The notes beneath the pieces are model-generated. The model made no database searches. It saw only the letters and a program-made list of their open reading frames with translations, and was not told the origin of the DNA. A stretch of DNA of 64,000 bases from Schlesneria sp. (GTDB lineage: Bacteria > Planctomycetota > Planctomycetia > Planctomycetales > Planctomycetaceae). A program made the position numbers and the translations under genes. Shown piece after piece: positions 1 to 8,037 of this stretch (the stretch's first letter is position 1; every line of letters begins with the position of its first letter). Where the stretch lies: positions 1 through 64,000 of the forward strand of contig JAQGHU010000001.1 of assembly GCA_028291515.1 (NCBI GenBank), written 5' to 3'.

Positions 1-60
1 GACCAGACTCAAGGCTTCGCGGTTAAACTCGGGCGTGTGCTGGCGACGTTCTTTCGACAT
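1..60 (-). CDS. IS3-type transposase OrfA, N-terminal 20 residues only
   Basis: Read on the minus strand, the window edge cuts a reading frame that begins at an ATG at 58-60. Its first residues (Ser-Lys-Glu-Arg-Arg, then Thr-Pro-Glu-Phe and Glu-Ala) match the usual start of IS3/IS911 OrfA helix-turn-helix proteins, which bind the element ends and, as OrfAB after frameshifting, cut and join them. AAGGAG and AGAGG lie just upstream on the minus strand and support this start. The rest of the gene is outside the window. With only 20 residues the family call is likely but not certain. Confidence 0.6.
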   Translation of the reverse strand, partial: MSKERRQHTPEFNREALSLV

Positions 61-103
61 CCTCTGGACTCCTTGGGGTTAAGCATACTCGCTTTTCCTC
101 GCG

Positions 104-126
104 CCCACATTTCGTGGGTAAGTCCA
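104..126 (-). repeat. possible terminal inverted repeat or hairpin of the IS3-type element
   Basis: A short hairpin, CCCAC and GTGGG separated by five bases (104-118), lies about 45 bases upstream of the transposase start. It continues into a block reading TGGACTTA on the minus strand. Position and the leading TG fit an IS3-type left end. The other end is outside the window, so this cannot be confirmed. Confidence 0.25.
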
Positions 127-412
127 ACAATGAGTAAAGCGGCGCACAACGTACTCAATGCCTCCAGAGAATCAGGTAGGCGGAGAGAAGGGTCAGGCGG
201 CTTTGCCTCCCAAATGCGTTTTGCTCAAGACAAGGAAAACTTTCCCACCAATTCAATCAGTCATGCTGTCATCCTGATCTGCGACCAATGCGACCTGCGG
301 TTTGTCAGCAACCGGCAGCACAGTGACCGCAGAACTGGCGATTGTAGTCCTGATTCTCCCGTCGCCACTTGAGCCGCGATCGCATTAAAGTGTGACGAGT
401 GGGTTCCGATCC

Positions 413-460
413 AAGCCCCGGAAGCCGCCTTTGATTGGGCGTCGGTCCGGGGCTTTTCTT
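413..460 (+). terminator. rho-independent terminator-like hairpin
   Basis: A perfect 10-bp stem pairs AAGCCCCGGA (413-422) with TCCGGGGCTT (446-455), with a 23-base loop and a T-rich tail (TTTTCTT). No gene is recognised directly upstream on the plus strand, so it may be a relic of a lost gene. Confidence 0.5.
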
Positions 461-838
461 ATTGAGGTCGATCATGATCAAGCTCGTTTGGTGAGATACA
501 CCGACACAGCAACACTGGCGACGAAAACACCGCTGCCGACACCGAATGCAAGCGGCCAGTTGGGAGTCCGGGGCCTGACCTCACCCGTCTCCGGCGTTCC
601 AGCGTTCTCACCAACGCACGGGCGGTATCTCCACATCCCTTCGACATCTGGTTTTCCGTGCTGAGACGGGCGTGTAGGCATGAGATCCACTGAAGACTCG
701 TACCACAGTACCTTCCAAATACTGAGACTTGCGGCGACCCCATGCGATTCAATGAGATATGTTGCGACGATGTGGAAACGTCTGTAGACTCTACAAATCA
801 CGTGGTTTTCAGCCGAAACGAGTTGCGGACAATCGTTC

Positions 839-880
839 CTGGGGGTCAAGAGGTCGCAGGTTCGAATCCTGTCAGCCCGA
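839..880 (+). tRNA. 3' half of tRNA-Pro(GGG), probable attachment-site scar
   Basis: The stretch starts in an anticodon loop reading C-T-GGG-G-G. It continues with the 3' anticodon stem (TCAAG), variable loop (AGGTC), a full T arm (GCAGG, TTCGAAT, CCTGT) and the 3' acceptor strand CAGCCCG plus discriminator A. The matching 5' half, expected to start CGGGCTG, is absent from the preceding sequence. A break exactly in the anticodon loop is the usual mark of integrase-mediated insertion into a tRNA gene. The fragment would be the displaced 3' end and the intact tRNA should lie to the left, outside the window. It is not a functional tRNA. Confidence 0.7.
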
Positions 881-948
881 TTTACATTTCCTGACGAGTT
901 CCCTCCTGACCGGAAGAAAATGCTTTTGGTGAGGTTGGAATTTCGTGA

Positions 949-990
949 ATCAACGGCACGGCGGTATTAACCGCCGTGCCGTTGATTTTT
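949..990. terminator. strong hairpin, probable terminator of the recombinase remnant
   Basis: A perfect 17-bp stem (949-965 with 970-986) around the 4-base loop ATTA is followed by five T on the plus strand. It lies directly beyond the stop codon (989-991) of the minus-strand recombinase remnant, overlapping it by two bases. It could end transcription from either side. Confidence 0.6.
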
Positions 991-1747
991 AGGTATTCTC
1001 GATCCGTGCCGGCGAAACAGCCCCAATCGTCGCAACTCCCCCAACGACCTTGTTGAGCTCGCGCTTGCCGACCCTCATTTTTTCAAACTTCAAGTACAAT
1101 CTGAAATCCGCCATTTGAATCGCTTCAGCCGCAGATTTCAGTCCCTCAGGCATGGTTATCAATCTCGATAACTGCGTAGCAAATGACATCGCTGCTTCAA
1201 TCTTGGCATCAACGTCACGAGACGAATTGCTTTTCGATTGCAGGATTCGAACTTCCGATTCGAGGGTCGCTATCTTGCCTTCCAATTCCGCGAAGATCTT
1301 GGCGACGATCTGATGTTGCCCTTCAGACTTTGCCATTGCCAAATTGCGTCCCACTGTTTCCAAGTCCTTTTCCAATTGCGCCAGCTCAGCCTGCTTGGCA
1401 TATAGGTCTTCCGGGTTCTGTGATTTTGACTGCTCCTGTTTCGCCAAGCTAAGAAATCGTTGTCGAAGTTTTTCGAGCAGTTCAGGTGAGCCTAGAAATT
1501 GTTGGATCGTCTTCAAGGCAAAGTTGGTGGCGGAGATTCCATCAACGTGGTTGTGATCGCATTGGTGGCAGTGGCTTTGCTGGTACTGACCACATGTGTA
1601 ACGAAACGATTTCAGATACGGCACGCGATACATCGGCCAAGTGCAATTCATGTCGAACACTTGGCAGCCCAACGGATTCTCCGAAGGGTTTCTTGAGCGC
1701 GGCTTTCCACGTTGCGTTCCTGCCCGTTTGTTCAGAAGCAGAACCAA
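989..1747 (-). pseudogene. large serine recombinase, C-terminal fragment
   Basis: About 250 residues remain of a protein family that is usually near 500. Visible parts are a recombinase zinc-ribbon (CGQY, then CHQC and a DHNHVDG motif) and a long Lys/Glu-rich coiled coil, the C-terminal half typical of large serine recombinases that integrate or excise mobile elements. The N-terminal catalytic resolvase domain is missing. The first zinc-ribbon Cys also appears changed to Asp (the motif reads FDMNC where FCGxC is usual). Frames further upstream on the same strand do not restore the catalytic domain. It sits 110 bases from the half tRNA, which supports an old integration site. I take it to be inactive. 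Confidence 0.6.
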
Positions 1748-2154
1748 TTGGTTTTGACAATCCCGAGGGAAGGAAGTGGCTGACTCGAGGGCGATTCAGT
1801 GTGATCCACCAACGCCCGCACGGAGTGCTCTCTGCGCGATGAATCTGAGTCTTCGAACGTTTCGCGTCTGCGAGCTAGCCATCTGAACTTGGTCGGTTTC
1901 AGCGGCAAGCAGAGCTTCCCGCCGTTCTTGGTGCAGCCTGACACAAATCGTGTCGCGGAGGAGTCGGCTGCTGGCACTTCTTGACAGAGGGCGGCAACCC
2001 GGCAAATCAGGTTAAAGCGACTTCTGCTCGGATCGTTGCCGATAGACTCTCTGCCGTGTCTAACGACACGAAAACGCCGAGCAATCCATTCGTGGAAATC
2101 AGTCGAAAGCGGCACCGTCACGCAATATTCCGCACCCTTTCTCTTCCGCAGTGA
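1748..2154. other. no confident gene, possible decayed upstream part of the recombinase region
   Basis: Minus-strand frames of about 70 to 145 codons exist here, but they overlap each other and have no recognisable domain. None continues cleanly into the recombinase remnant. The stretch is probably debris of the mobile element, ending where the metal-operon promoter begins. Confidence 0.4.
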
Positions 2155-2183
2155 TTGCATTTGCATAACAGTTGCAATAGAAT
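2155..2183 (+). promoter_or_regulatory. promoter with Fur/Zur-type operator in its spacer
   Basis: A -35-like TTGCAT (2155-2160) and a -10-like TAGAAT (2178-2183) are separated by exactly 17 bases. Those 17 bases (2161-2177) are the palindrome TTGCATAACAGTTGCAA, in 5-7-5 form. A repressor bound there would block RNA polymerase. The same palindrome occurs before cpaB and the sigma gene, and nearly exactly before both fur genes in this window. The first start codon downstream is at 2281, leaving a leader of about 90 bases. That the regulator is a Fur-family protein is inference. Confidence 0.6.
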
Positions 2184-2280
2184 ATTATGGGCGTTTACGT
2201 GATGTAGGGGAGTGGACACGGCCGAAACAATAGCTGAGCGTCGCCATGGAGTGGCGACCCACCGATTGGAAGGGGAAGAC

Positions 2281-3003
2281 ATGAATTGGTCTAGATGGTT
2301 GGTTTGTCTGTCGATCGTGTCGCCAGCTTGGCTGACTTCTATCGCTTCGGCGCAGTTGGTATGGCTCGTTCCGGAAACGGATGTTGATGCCAAGGTTTGT
2401 GTTCACACGGCCGCCAGCGCACCTCTCGATGGACCGGACCTGGACAAGTTGGCCGCGGTGCAATTGTGGCGAATTTGTGAGAGGAGAAAAGTGGAGTCAG
2501 TCGCCATCTCCAGAGATGGCAATTCAGTATGGGTTGCGGCCACCGCTGAGGACTCTGGATCGACCTATTGTTTGTCGCTCGATTGTGGAGTTTCGCCGCT
2601 CGCAGGTGAATCGGAGCGAACAATCACCCACGCCAAAGCTCAAACATCGGCCGACCCTTCTACATGGAGGCCATTTCGCGATTCAAAGCGGCTGCCGCTG
2701 GAGATCATTCCGAAACTCGACAGATCGAAATATGGCTTTACCGTTTTATCGTTCGGAAGGCCGCAGCCGAACGCAACTGTTGAAGTCTTTGGCCCCGACT
2801 CGTGCAAGTTGATCGGCGAAACGGATGAAGATGGTTGCGCCTTCTTCGATCTCCCGCATTCGGGATTGTACGGCGCATGGGCGAGATCCGTGGATCTAAC
2901 GAAGCATGAGTTTGGGGAGCGGCCATACTCACGCACAACGCATCTATCCACCCTCACGCTTCCGATCGAGGTCGTGCCTCGTCTGAAACTGACGACGAAT
3001 TGA
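2281..3003 (+). CDS. secreted DUF4198-like protein, first gene of metal operon
   Basis: The chosen ATG at 2281 follows GGAAGGGGAAG and opens a clear signal peptide (about 24 residues ending in Ala-Ser-Ala-Gln), so the product is exported. The mature part of about 215 residues starts with Leu-Val-Trp-Leu-Val-Pro, as DUF4198-type periplasmic proteins linked to metal uptake often do. It ends in a beta-rich segment resembling a carboxypeptidase-regulatory fold (Pro-Asn-Ala-Thr-Val-Glu-Val, then a Gly-Glu-Thr-Asp-Glu-Asp-Gly turn). It lies first behind the palindromic operator and 45 bases before the COG0523 GTPase gene. A role in metal capture outside the inner membrane is inferred from position. 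An in-frame start 69 bases upstream is possible but would bury the signal peptide. Confidence 0.6.
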   Translation: MNWSRWLVCLSIVSPAWLTSIASAQLVWLVPETDVDAKVCVHTAASAPLDGPDLDKLAAVQLWRICERRKVESVAISRDGNSVWVAATAEDSGSTYCLSLDCGVSPLAGESERTITHAKAQTSADPSTWRPFRDSKRLPLEIIPKLDRSKYGFTVLSFGRPQPNATVEVFGPDSCKLIGETDEDGCAFFDLPHSGLYGAWARSVDLTKHEFGERPYSRTTHLSTLTLPIEVVPRLKLTTN

Positions 3004-3048
3004 CTCCACTCCAGATCAACCTTTCCGCCTTTCAATGAGGCCTTATTC

Positions 3049-4308
3049 ATGAAAACTCATCATCGATTGCCGGTGACTGTCCTGTCCGGCTTTCTCGGCT
3101 CGGGAAAGACGACGCTGCTCAAACACGTGCTACACAATCGGGCTGGTCTTAAAGTCGCGGTCATTGTCAACGACATGAGCGAACTTAACATCGACGCCCG
3201 GCTGGTCAGGGATGCCGGAGCGTCACTGAGCCAAGTAGACGAGAAACTCGTCGAGATGTCGAATGGCTGCATCTGCTGCACACTTCGGGAGGATTTGCTG
3301 GTTGAGGTCAGTCGCCTTGCCCAGGAGCGACGGTTCGACTATTTGCTGATCGAATCGACGGGCATCTCGGAACCATTGCCCGTTGCCGAGACATTCACTT
3401 TTACCGACGATGCAGGACACTCGCTGAGCGAGTTCGCACGTTTGGACACGCTTGTCACCGTTGTTGATGCGGCTAACTTTCAGAACAACCTGTATTCGAT
3501 TGACGAATTGAAAGACCGCGACATCGGACTGGATCAAAATGACTCGCGTGATATCGCGAGGTTGCTCATCGATCAAATCGAATTTGCGAACATCATCCTT
3601 GTCAACAAGATCGACCTCGTTGATGCGAGCACTGCAGCGCGGATTGAATCACTACTGCGACTTCTCAACCCTTCGGCCCGAATCATTCGTACGATTCGCG
3701 GGGACGTGCCGCTCGATCGTATTCTGCATACCGGTCTGTTCAGCGAGGATTGGGCGAACCAGTCTTGCCAATGGCTGGCGACAGAGCGCGGGGCCGCAGT
3801 TTCCGAAGCGGACGAGTACGGATTCCGTAGTTTTGTGTACCGACGTTGGCGGCCATTTCACCCGCAGCGGCTATGGGATTTTCTGGTGGATGGGGATCTG
3901 GCCTCGCAGATCGTGCGCTCAAAAGGTCTGATGTGGCTCGCGACGCGTCACGAAATCGGCGGTGAATGGTCCTCAACGGGAAACATTCTCGGTTGCGAAC
4001 CTCTCGGACTCTGGTTGGCGGCAACGCATCGCGACGACTGGCCGGACGATGCCGCGTTTCGGGAAGAAGCCCTGTCCATCTGGTGCGAGCCGTACGGTGA
4101 TCGTCGTCAGGAACTGGTGCTGATTGGATGTGATTTCGACGAGATGTTGATCTCGGCGGCACTCGATGAGTGCCTTTTGACCGACGATGAACTGGCGGAA
4201 GGACCTTTGAAGTGGGCGAGCTATAGCGATCCGTTCGACCCTTGGGGCGATGGTGAAACGCCGGAGCCAAATACGGAGGAGATCCGTCGTTGTGAATTGC
4301 AACGATGA
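3049..4308 (+). CDS. COG0523 (CobW/ZigA/YciC-type) metallochaperone GTPase
   Basis: The 419-residue protein has a Walker A GFLGSGKTT (14-22), the metal-binding CICC motif (74-77), an ESTGISEP switch segment and a VNKIDL guanine-specificity motif, followed by a CobW C-terminal domain. Proteins of this family use GTP hydrolysis to deliver metal, often zinc, to client proteins. The YciC and ZigA branches are known members of Zur regulons. Its place behind a palindromic Fur/Zur-like operator fits that branch. It is flanked by the secreted DUF4198-like protein and a CzcO-like flavoprotein. The metal cannot be read from sequence; zinc is the best guess. Confidence 0.85.
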   Translation: MKTHHRLPVTVLSGFLGSGKTTLLKHVLHNRAGLKVAVIVNDMSELNIDARLVRDAGASLSQVDEKLVEMSNGCICCTLREDLLVEVSRLAQERRFDYLLIESTGISEPLPVAETFTFTDDAGHSLSEFARLDTLVTVVDAANFQNNLYSIDELKDRDIGLDQNDSRDIARLLIDQIEFANIILVNKIDLVDASTAARIESLLRLLNPSARIIRTIRGDVPLDRILHTGLFSEDWANQSCQWLATERGAAVSEADEYGFRSFVYRRWRPFHPQRLWDFLVDGDLASQIVRSKGLMWLATRHEIGGEWSSTGNILGCEPLGLWLAATHRDDWPDDAAFREEALSIWCEPYGDRRQELVLIGCDFDEMLISAALDECLLTDDELAEGPLKWASYSDPFDPWGDGETPEPNTEEIRRCELQR

Positions 4309-4398
4309 GCGAAGATGTCTTCTTCAGTTTAGACCGCGCATTGCTGCGAAAAATCTAATGGCGCAGTCAGGTAGCAATTATTCGCGAAAGGACGGCGA

Positions 4399-5616
4399 AT
4401 GAAGTTTGACTATGACGTCGTTATCGTCGGCGCCGGTGCCTCCGGAGTTGGGATGGCTCACGTTCTCAAGACACTCGGGATTGAGCGAGTAGTGATGCTG
4501 GAACGGTACGAGGTCGGCGCGAGCTTTCTGCGCTGGCCGAAGGAGATGCGGTTTATCTCGCCATCGTTCACTGGGAATGCTTTCGGCCTGCTTGATCTGA
4601 ACGCTGTCACTCTGGAGACCTCACCTGCTTATACGCTTGAAACGGAGCACCCGTCAGGCCGCCAGTTCGCTGACTACTTGCGCCTGATCGTCAAGGAATA
4701 CAAGCTGCCAGTGAAATGCGGCGTAGAAGTTTTGAGTATCCAGCCAGGTGTGCAGCCCGCAACGAGTTCAGTGAATGGCACGTCGGAAGCAGAGCCGGAA
4801 GGCTTCACGATTCCGACATCGGACGGAGCAGTGTCTGCACGATTCGTTGTCTGGGCCGCTGGAGAATTTCAATATCCCAGGAAGTCCGTGTTTCCCGGAG
4901 CTGATCTGTGCATTCACAACGCGACAATCCGTTCGTGGCGTGCATTGGCGATGGAGTCGTTGGGGGTGACACTCGACCGCGGCACATCGAACGAAGCGGC
5001 GGCTGATCCGCACGTCAGCGATTTTGTCGTCATCGGCGGCAACGAAAGCGGTATCGATTCGGCTGTCAACCTGGTGCGGTTTGGAAAGACGGTGACCGTT
5101 CTTGATCGCGGTGTGCCGTGGCAGCCTGTCGGTTCGGACCCAAGTAAAACGCTGACGCCTTACACCCTGAAACGGCTGGAACGTGCGTTGAAGACCGGGC
5201 GGCTGGAATTGGTTGGTAAGACACGAGTGAAATCCGTGGTGTGCGACAAGCTTCTCTTTTCTGTGTCTTCGAAGTCAAAAACGTGGGTGTCGAAAAACAG
5301 TCCGATCCTGGCAACAGGCTTTTCGGGGAGCCTGCAGTTGATCGATTCGCTCTTTGCCTGGAAGAAGAATGGCTATGTCGAACTGAACGATCGAGACGAA
5401 TCGACGATCTCACCAGGGCTCTTTGTAATTGGGCCAATGGTCCGTCATGAGGCAATGATTTTCTGTTTTATCTACAAATTCAGGCAGCGATTCGCCGTCG
5501 TCGCAAATGCGATCGCCGAACAACTCGAAGTCAGTATCGAAGCGCTCGAGAAATATCGAGACAAGCAGATGTTCCTGGATGATTTGAGTTGCTGCGAAGA
5601 AGAGTGTGCGTGTTAA
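4399..5616 (+). CDS. CzcO-like FAD/NAD(P)-binding oxidoreductase
   Basis: The 405-residue protein opens with an FAD-binding Rossmann motif GAGASG (11-16). A second dinucleotide-binding motif, GGNESG, lies near residue 212 and an ATG-type motif near 307. This is the plan of the flavoprotein monooxygenase/CzcO group, some members of which are encoded with cation transporters. It ends in a Cys-rich tail (CCEEECAC), an unusual feature that could bind metal. It is the third gene of the plus-strand operon, 90 bases after the GTPase gene and followed by the FeoB-like gene. The substrate is unknown; a role in metal reduction or redox chemistry is only inference. Confidence 0.7.
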   Translation: MKFDYDVVIVGAGASGVGMAHVLKTLGIERVVMLERYEVGASFLRWPKEMRFISPSFTGNAFGLLDLNAVTLETSPAYTLETEHPSGRQFADYLRLIVKEYKLPVKCGVEVLSIQPGVQPATSSVNGTSEAEPEGFTIPTSDGAVSARFVVWAAGEFQYPRKSVFPGADLCIHNATIRSWRALAMESLGVTLDRGTSNEAAADPHVSDFVVIGGNESGIDSAVNLVRFGKTVTVLDRGVPWQPVGSDPSKTLTPYTLKRLERALKTGRLELVGKTRVKSVVCDKLLFSVSSKSKTWVSKNSPILATGFSGSLQLIDSLFAWKKNGYVELNDRDESTISPGLFVIGPMVRHEAMIFCFIYKFRQRFAVVANAIAEQLEVSIEALEKYRDKQMFLDDLSCCEEECAC

Positions 5617-5682
5617 GGAAAGACCGTCACGCCGCTTTCAGTCCTTGTGGGGCCGAAGGGGTGACTTAAGGCAAGTGACCAA

Positions 5683-7341
5683 ATGACCGCAACCATTGCG
5701 ACCGGCAAACAAACTGTTCTGGTGATTGGTGACGAGAGTATCGGGAAGTCTGCCCTCGTGGCAAAGCTGACTGGTCGCGCGGCGTATTCGTCCAATTTTC
5801 GCGGTTCGACGGTGAATGTTCAGACGTATTCTGGCGACCGTGCCAATTTCGTGGACACACCCGGTATTCTGTTCGCCTCTGATTCGGAATCGACGCAGAG
5901 CACCCTCGCGGAATTGACGCAGCACGAGCAGGTCTTGGTTGTGGTCAAAGCCACACATCTCGACCAAGACTTGCGCAGGATGCTGCCACTGGTGCAGGGG
6001 AAGTACGGCGCGGTCGTCGTCACATTTTGGGATAAGGTTCAGCCTGGCGAACAGGCATTTGAAGCGATCGAAAAGCTGAGTGCCGAATCGGGGGTCCCAT
6101 TCGTCCCGCTTGATGCTCGTTACATGTCCGAAAGGCAGCGTGCAGCCGTTTTCACTGCGCTAGACGCGGACGCACAATTCGTTCGACGCGAGTTGCTCGG
6201 TCGGGCTGGTTGGCGGATTGAGCCGAAACCGGGGCTGATCGATCATCGGTGGATCGGACCATATCTTGCACTCGCACTGCTTCTCGCTCCCTCAGTGGTC
6301 GTGGTGCAGGTGGCAAATACCTTCGCAGCTTGGGTCGATCCTCTCCTGAGTGGCTCGATGGCGGACACCATTGGATGGGTGAAGAAAGCGGCACCCGAGT
6401 TCTTAGCCGCAGTCATCGCCGGCAAGTACGGTCTGTTGACAATGGGCCCGTTGCTCTTTGCGTGGGCAGTGCCCACTGTCGTGCTCTACTCTCTGCTGCT
6501 CGCCGTCTACAAAGAAACGGGATTGCTCGATCGGATCACGACGTCATTGCAGCCATTGATGCGGCATGTTGGATTGACGGGTCGCGACTTGGTCAGGGTC
6601 ATCATGGGGATGGGCTGCAATGTTCCGGCGGTCATCGCGACGCGGAACTGCTCAGCTTGTACGCGTGGAGCTTGCTTGCACGCAATCGGCTTCGGGTTGG
6701 CTTGCTCGTACCAGCTTGGTGCAACACTGGCCGTCTTTGCCGCAGTGAGGCAACCAGGACTGATCTGGCCGTATCTCGGTTACTTAACGCTGACGACACT
6801 GATCTACACTCGTCTGGTCTCGCATCCTCAAGCGCGAAACAAGCTGAATGTTCTCACTATCGAAGGGCGATCATTTCTGAGTTGGCCGGACCTCCAGGCG
6901 GTTTATCGTGAAGCGTGCGGCATGTTGCGCGAGTTCATGTTTCGGTCACTGCCTATTTTCTTCACTATTACGCTAATCGCTTCTGTACTCGATTGGTTCG
7001 GGATTGTGAGGCACGCCGCCTCATGGCTTGGACCCGCAATGGGAGTATTCCGGCTACCAGCCGAATCGGCCGTCGTTCTGTTGATGGCCTCTATCCGGAA
7101 AGACGGGCTGCTGCTGTTGGCCGAGCAAAGTTCGGCAGACTCTTTGACCGGCGTTCAAGTTTTAACTGGTGTCTATCTGGCAGGTGTGCTGCTGCCGTGC
7201 TTGGTTACGGTCCTCACCATTGCTCGTGAACAAAGTTGGGGCTTCGCAAGCAAGCTCGTCATGCGACAACTTATCGCCGCGGTAATCTTTGCGATGGCCC
7301 TGGCATGGGGAGGTCATTGGCTGATGGAGGGAGCCCAATGA
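5683..7341 (+). CDS. FeoB-like GTPase-transporter, probable divalent metal importer
   Basis: The N-terminal GTPase-like domain has a G1 motif GDESIGKS (16-23) and a DTPG G3 motif (58-61). The usual NKxD G4 motif is replaced by TFWDK, so nucleotide specificity may be altered. The C-terminal half has about eight membrane segments with two Gate-type repeats: MGMGCNVPAV near 308-317, and an RKDG segment late in the protein. At 552 residues it is shorter than classical FeoB (about 770). Where FeoB usually has SCGARLP the protein has a Cys-rich CSACTRGAC. No feoA is seen. In this operon with a COG0523 GTPase, zinc rather than iron import is plausible. It overlaps the next gene by four bases. Confidence 0.75.
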   Translation: MTATIATGKQTVLVIGDESIGKSALVAKLTGRAAYSSNFRGSTVNVQTYSGDRANFVDTPGILFASDSESTQSTLAELTQHEQVLVVVKATHLDQDLRRMLPLVQGKYGAVVVTFWDKVQPGEQAFEAIEKLSAESGVPFVPLDARYMSERQRAAVFTALDADAQFVRRELLGRAGWRIEPKPGLIDHRWIGPYLALALLLAPSVVVVQVANTFAAWVDPLLSGSMADTIGWVKKAAPEFLAAVIAGKYGLLTMGPLLFAWAVPTVVLYSLLLAVYKETGLLDRITTSLQPLMRHVGLTGRDLVRVIMGMGCNVPAVIATRNCSACTRGACLHAIGFGLACSYQLGATLAVFAAVRQPGLIWPYLGYLTLTTLIYTRLVSHPQARNKLNVLTIEGRSFLSWPDLQAVYREACGMLREFMFRSLPIFFTITLIASVLDWFGIVRHAASWLGPAMGVFRLPAESAVVLLMASIRKDGLLLLAEQSSADSLTGVQVLTGVYLAGVLLPCLVTVLTIAREQSWGFASKLVMRQLIAAVIFAMALAWGGHWLMEGAQ

Positions 7342-8009
7342 AGCGAACGGGCTTCGTCAACTTGATTCGTGGTACCAAACCAATCGTCCCTCGGGCTTCC
7401 GAGGATGGATTTGCAAAAGTTCACAAGCACGCCCAAGCGGCTGAATCTCTGCTTGCAAAGCGATTCGACAAACAAACAGTTGATCGCGCCAAAAAACTAC
7501 TCGATCAACAATTCTGGCTATGGGGACAGGATGTCGCCCGTCTGCAAAACAACGGGTTGATTGAGATCGGATTCAAACGTCACGCTCCGCCAATCGGCCT
7601 GGAAGCGAATAGCTGCTACATTCTGGAGGGTGCCGGAGGCCAACATATCGGACTGTGGGGATTCGGCGCGTTCTACGGTCAGACGGGAGTCGGCGGGAGT
7701 TTCCTGAAGCGATACTCTTTTGGCCTGTGTTTGACAAATGACGTTGAGCGACCGTCCCCCTGTTGGGGCTTCGATCAATTGCCGGAACACCGGGCACCCA
7801 CGGCTCCCGGCGACCGGCTCTTAATGCATCGACTACTCGACGGATTCTTGGGCTGGGTTGTTGAATACGAGCGCTGGATTGAGGTATGCGCGCCGCCCCT
7901 GCATCGCGCTGAGTGCCTGCGCGATTGGAAGAAGCGATGCTGTGACGCGGAGCATCTGGTCAATGAGTGGGAATCTCTCCGAAGAAACTTGTCAGAAGAA
8001 GTTCTGTGA
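7338..8009 (+). CDS. unknown protein, last gene of the metal operon
   Basis: The start at 7338 overlaps the stop of the FeoB-like gene (ATGA), so translation is probably coupled. I do not recognise the family of this 223-residue protein. It has no signal peptide or membrane segment. It is rich in Trp, with an aromatic and Gly-rich central stretch and a Cys-containing C-terminal helix region (Cys-Ala-Pro, Arg-Ala-Glu-Cys, Arg-Cys-Cys-Asp-Ala-Glu-His). The Cys/His cluster might bind metal. A cytoplasmic accessory role for the transporter, replacing FeoA/FeoC, is a guess from its position. Confidence 0.6.
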   Translation: MKRTGFVNLIRGTKPIVPRASEDGFAKVHKHAQAAESLLAKRFDKQTVDRAKKLLDQQFWLWGQDVARLQNNGLIEIGFKRHAPPIGLEANSCYILEGAGGQHIGLWGFGAFYGQTGVGGSFLKRYSFGLCLTNDVERPSPCWGFDQLPEHRAPTAPGDRLLMHRLLDGFLGWVVEYERWIEVCAPPLHRAECLRDWKKRCCDAEHLVNEWESLRRNLSEEVL

Positions 8010-8037
8010 GTCTTCACCTTGCTCGATTGTCCGGCAT

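Larger units (their letters stand above)
61..838. other. stretch without a convincing gene, probable end of a genomic island
   Basis: I see no credible coding frame here. The open frames are overlapping, contradictory on both strands, and lack ribosome sites and recognisable domains. The stretch holds only the possible IS end (104-126) and a terminator-like hairpin (413-460). It lies between an IS3-type orfA start and a half tRNA, so it is best read as worn mobile DNA. Confidence 0.5.

Noticed and set aside
839-880. Complete tRNA gene, or a tRNA split by a group I intron
   Set aside because: No CGGGCTG-type 5' half was found in the preceding 500 bases, and no intron core was recognised.
1732-2166. 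Minus-strand frame of 144 codons beside the recombinase remnant
   Set aside because: No recognisable domain, overlaps two other frames of similar length, and does not continue the recombinase. It also runs into the metal-operon promoter.
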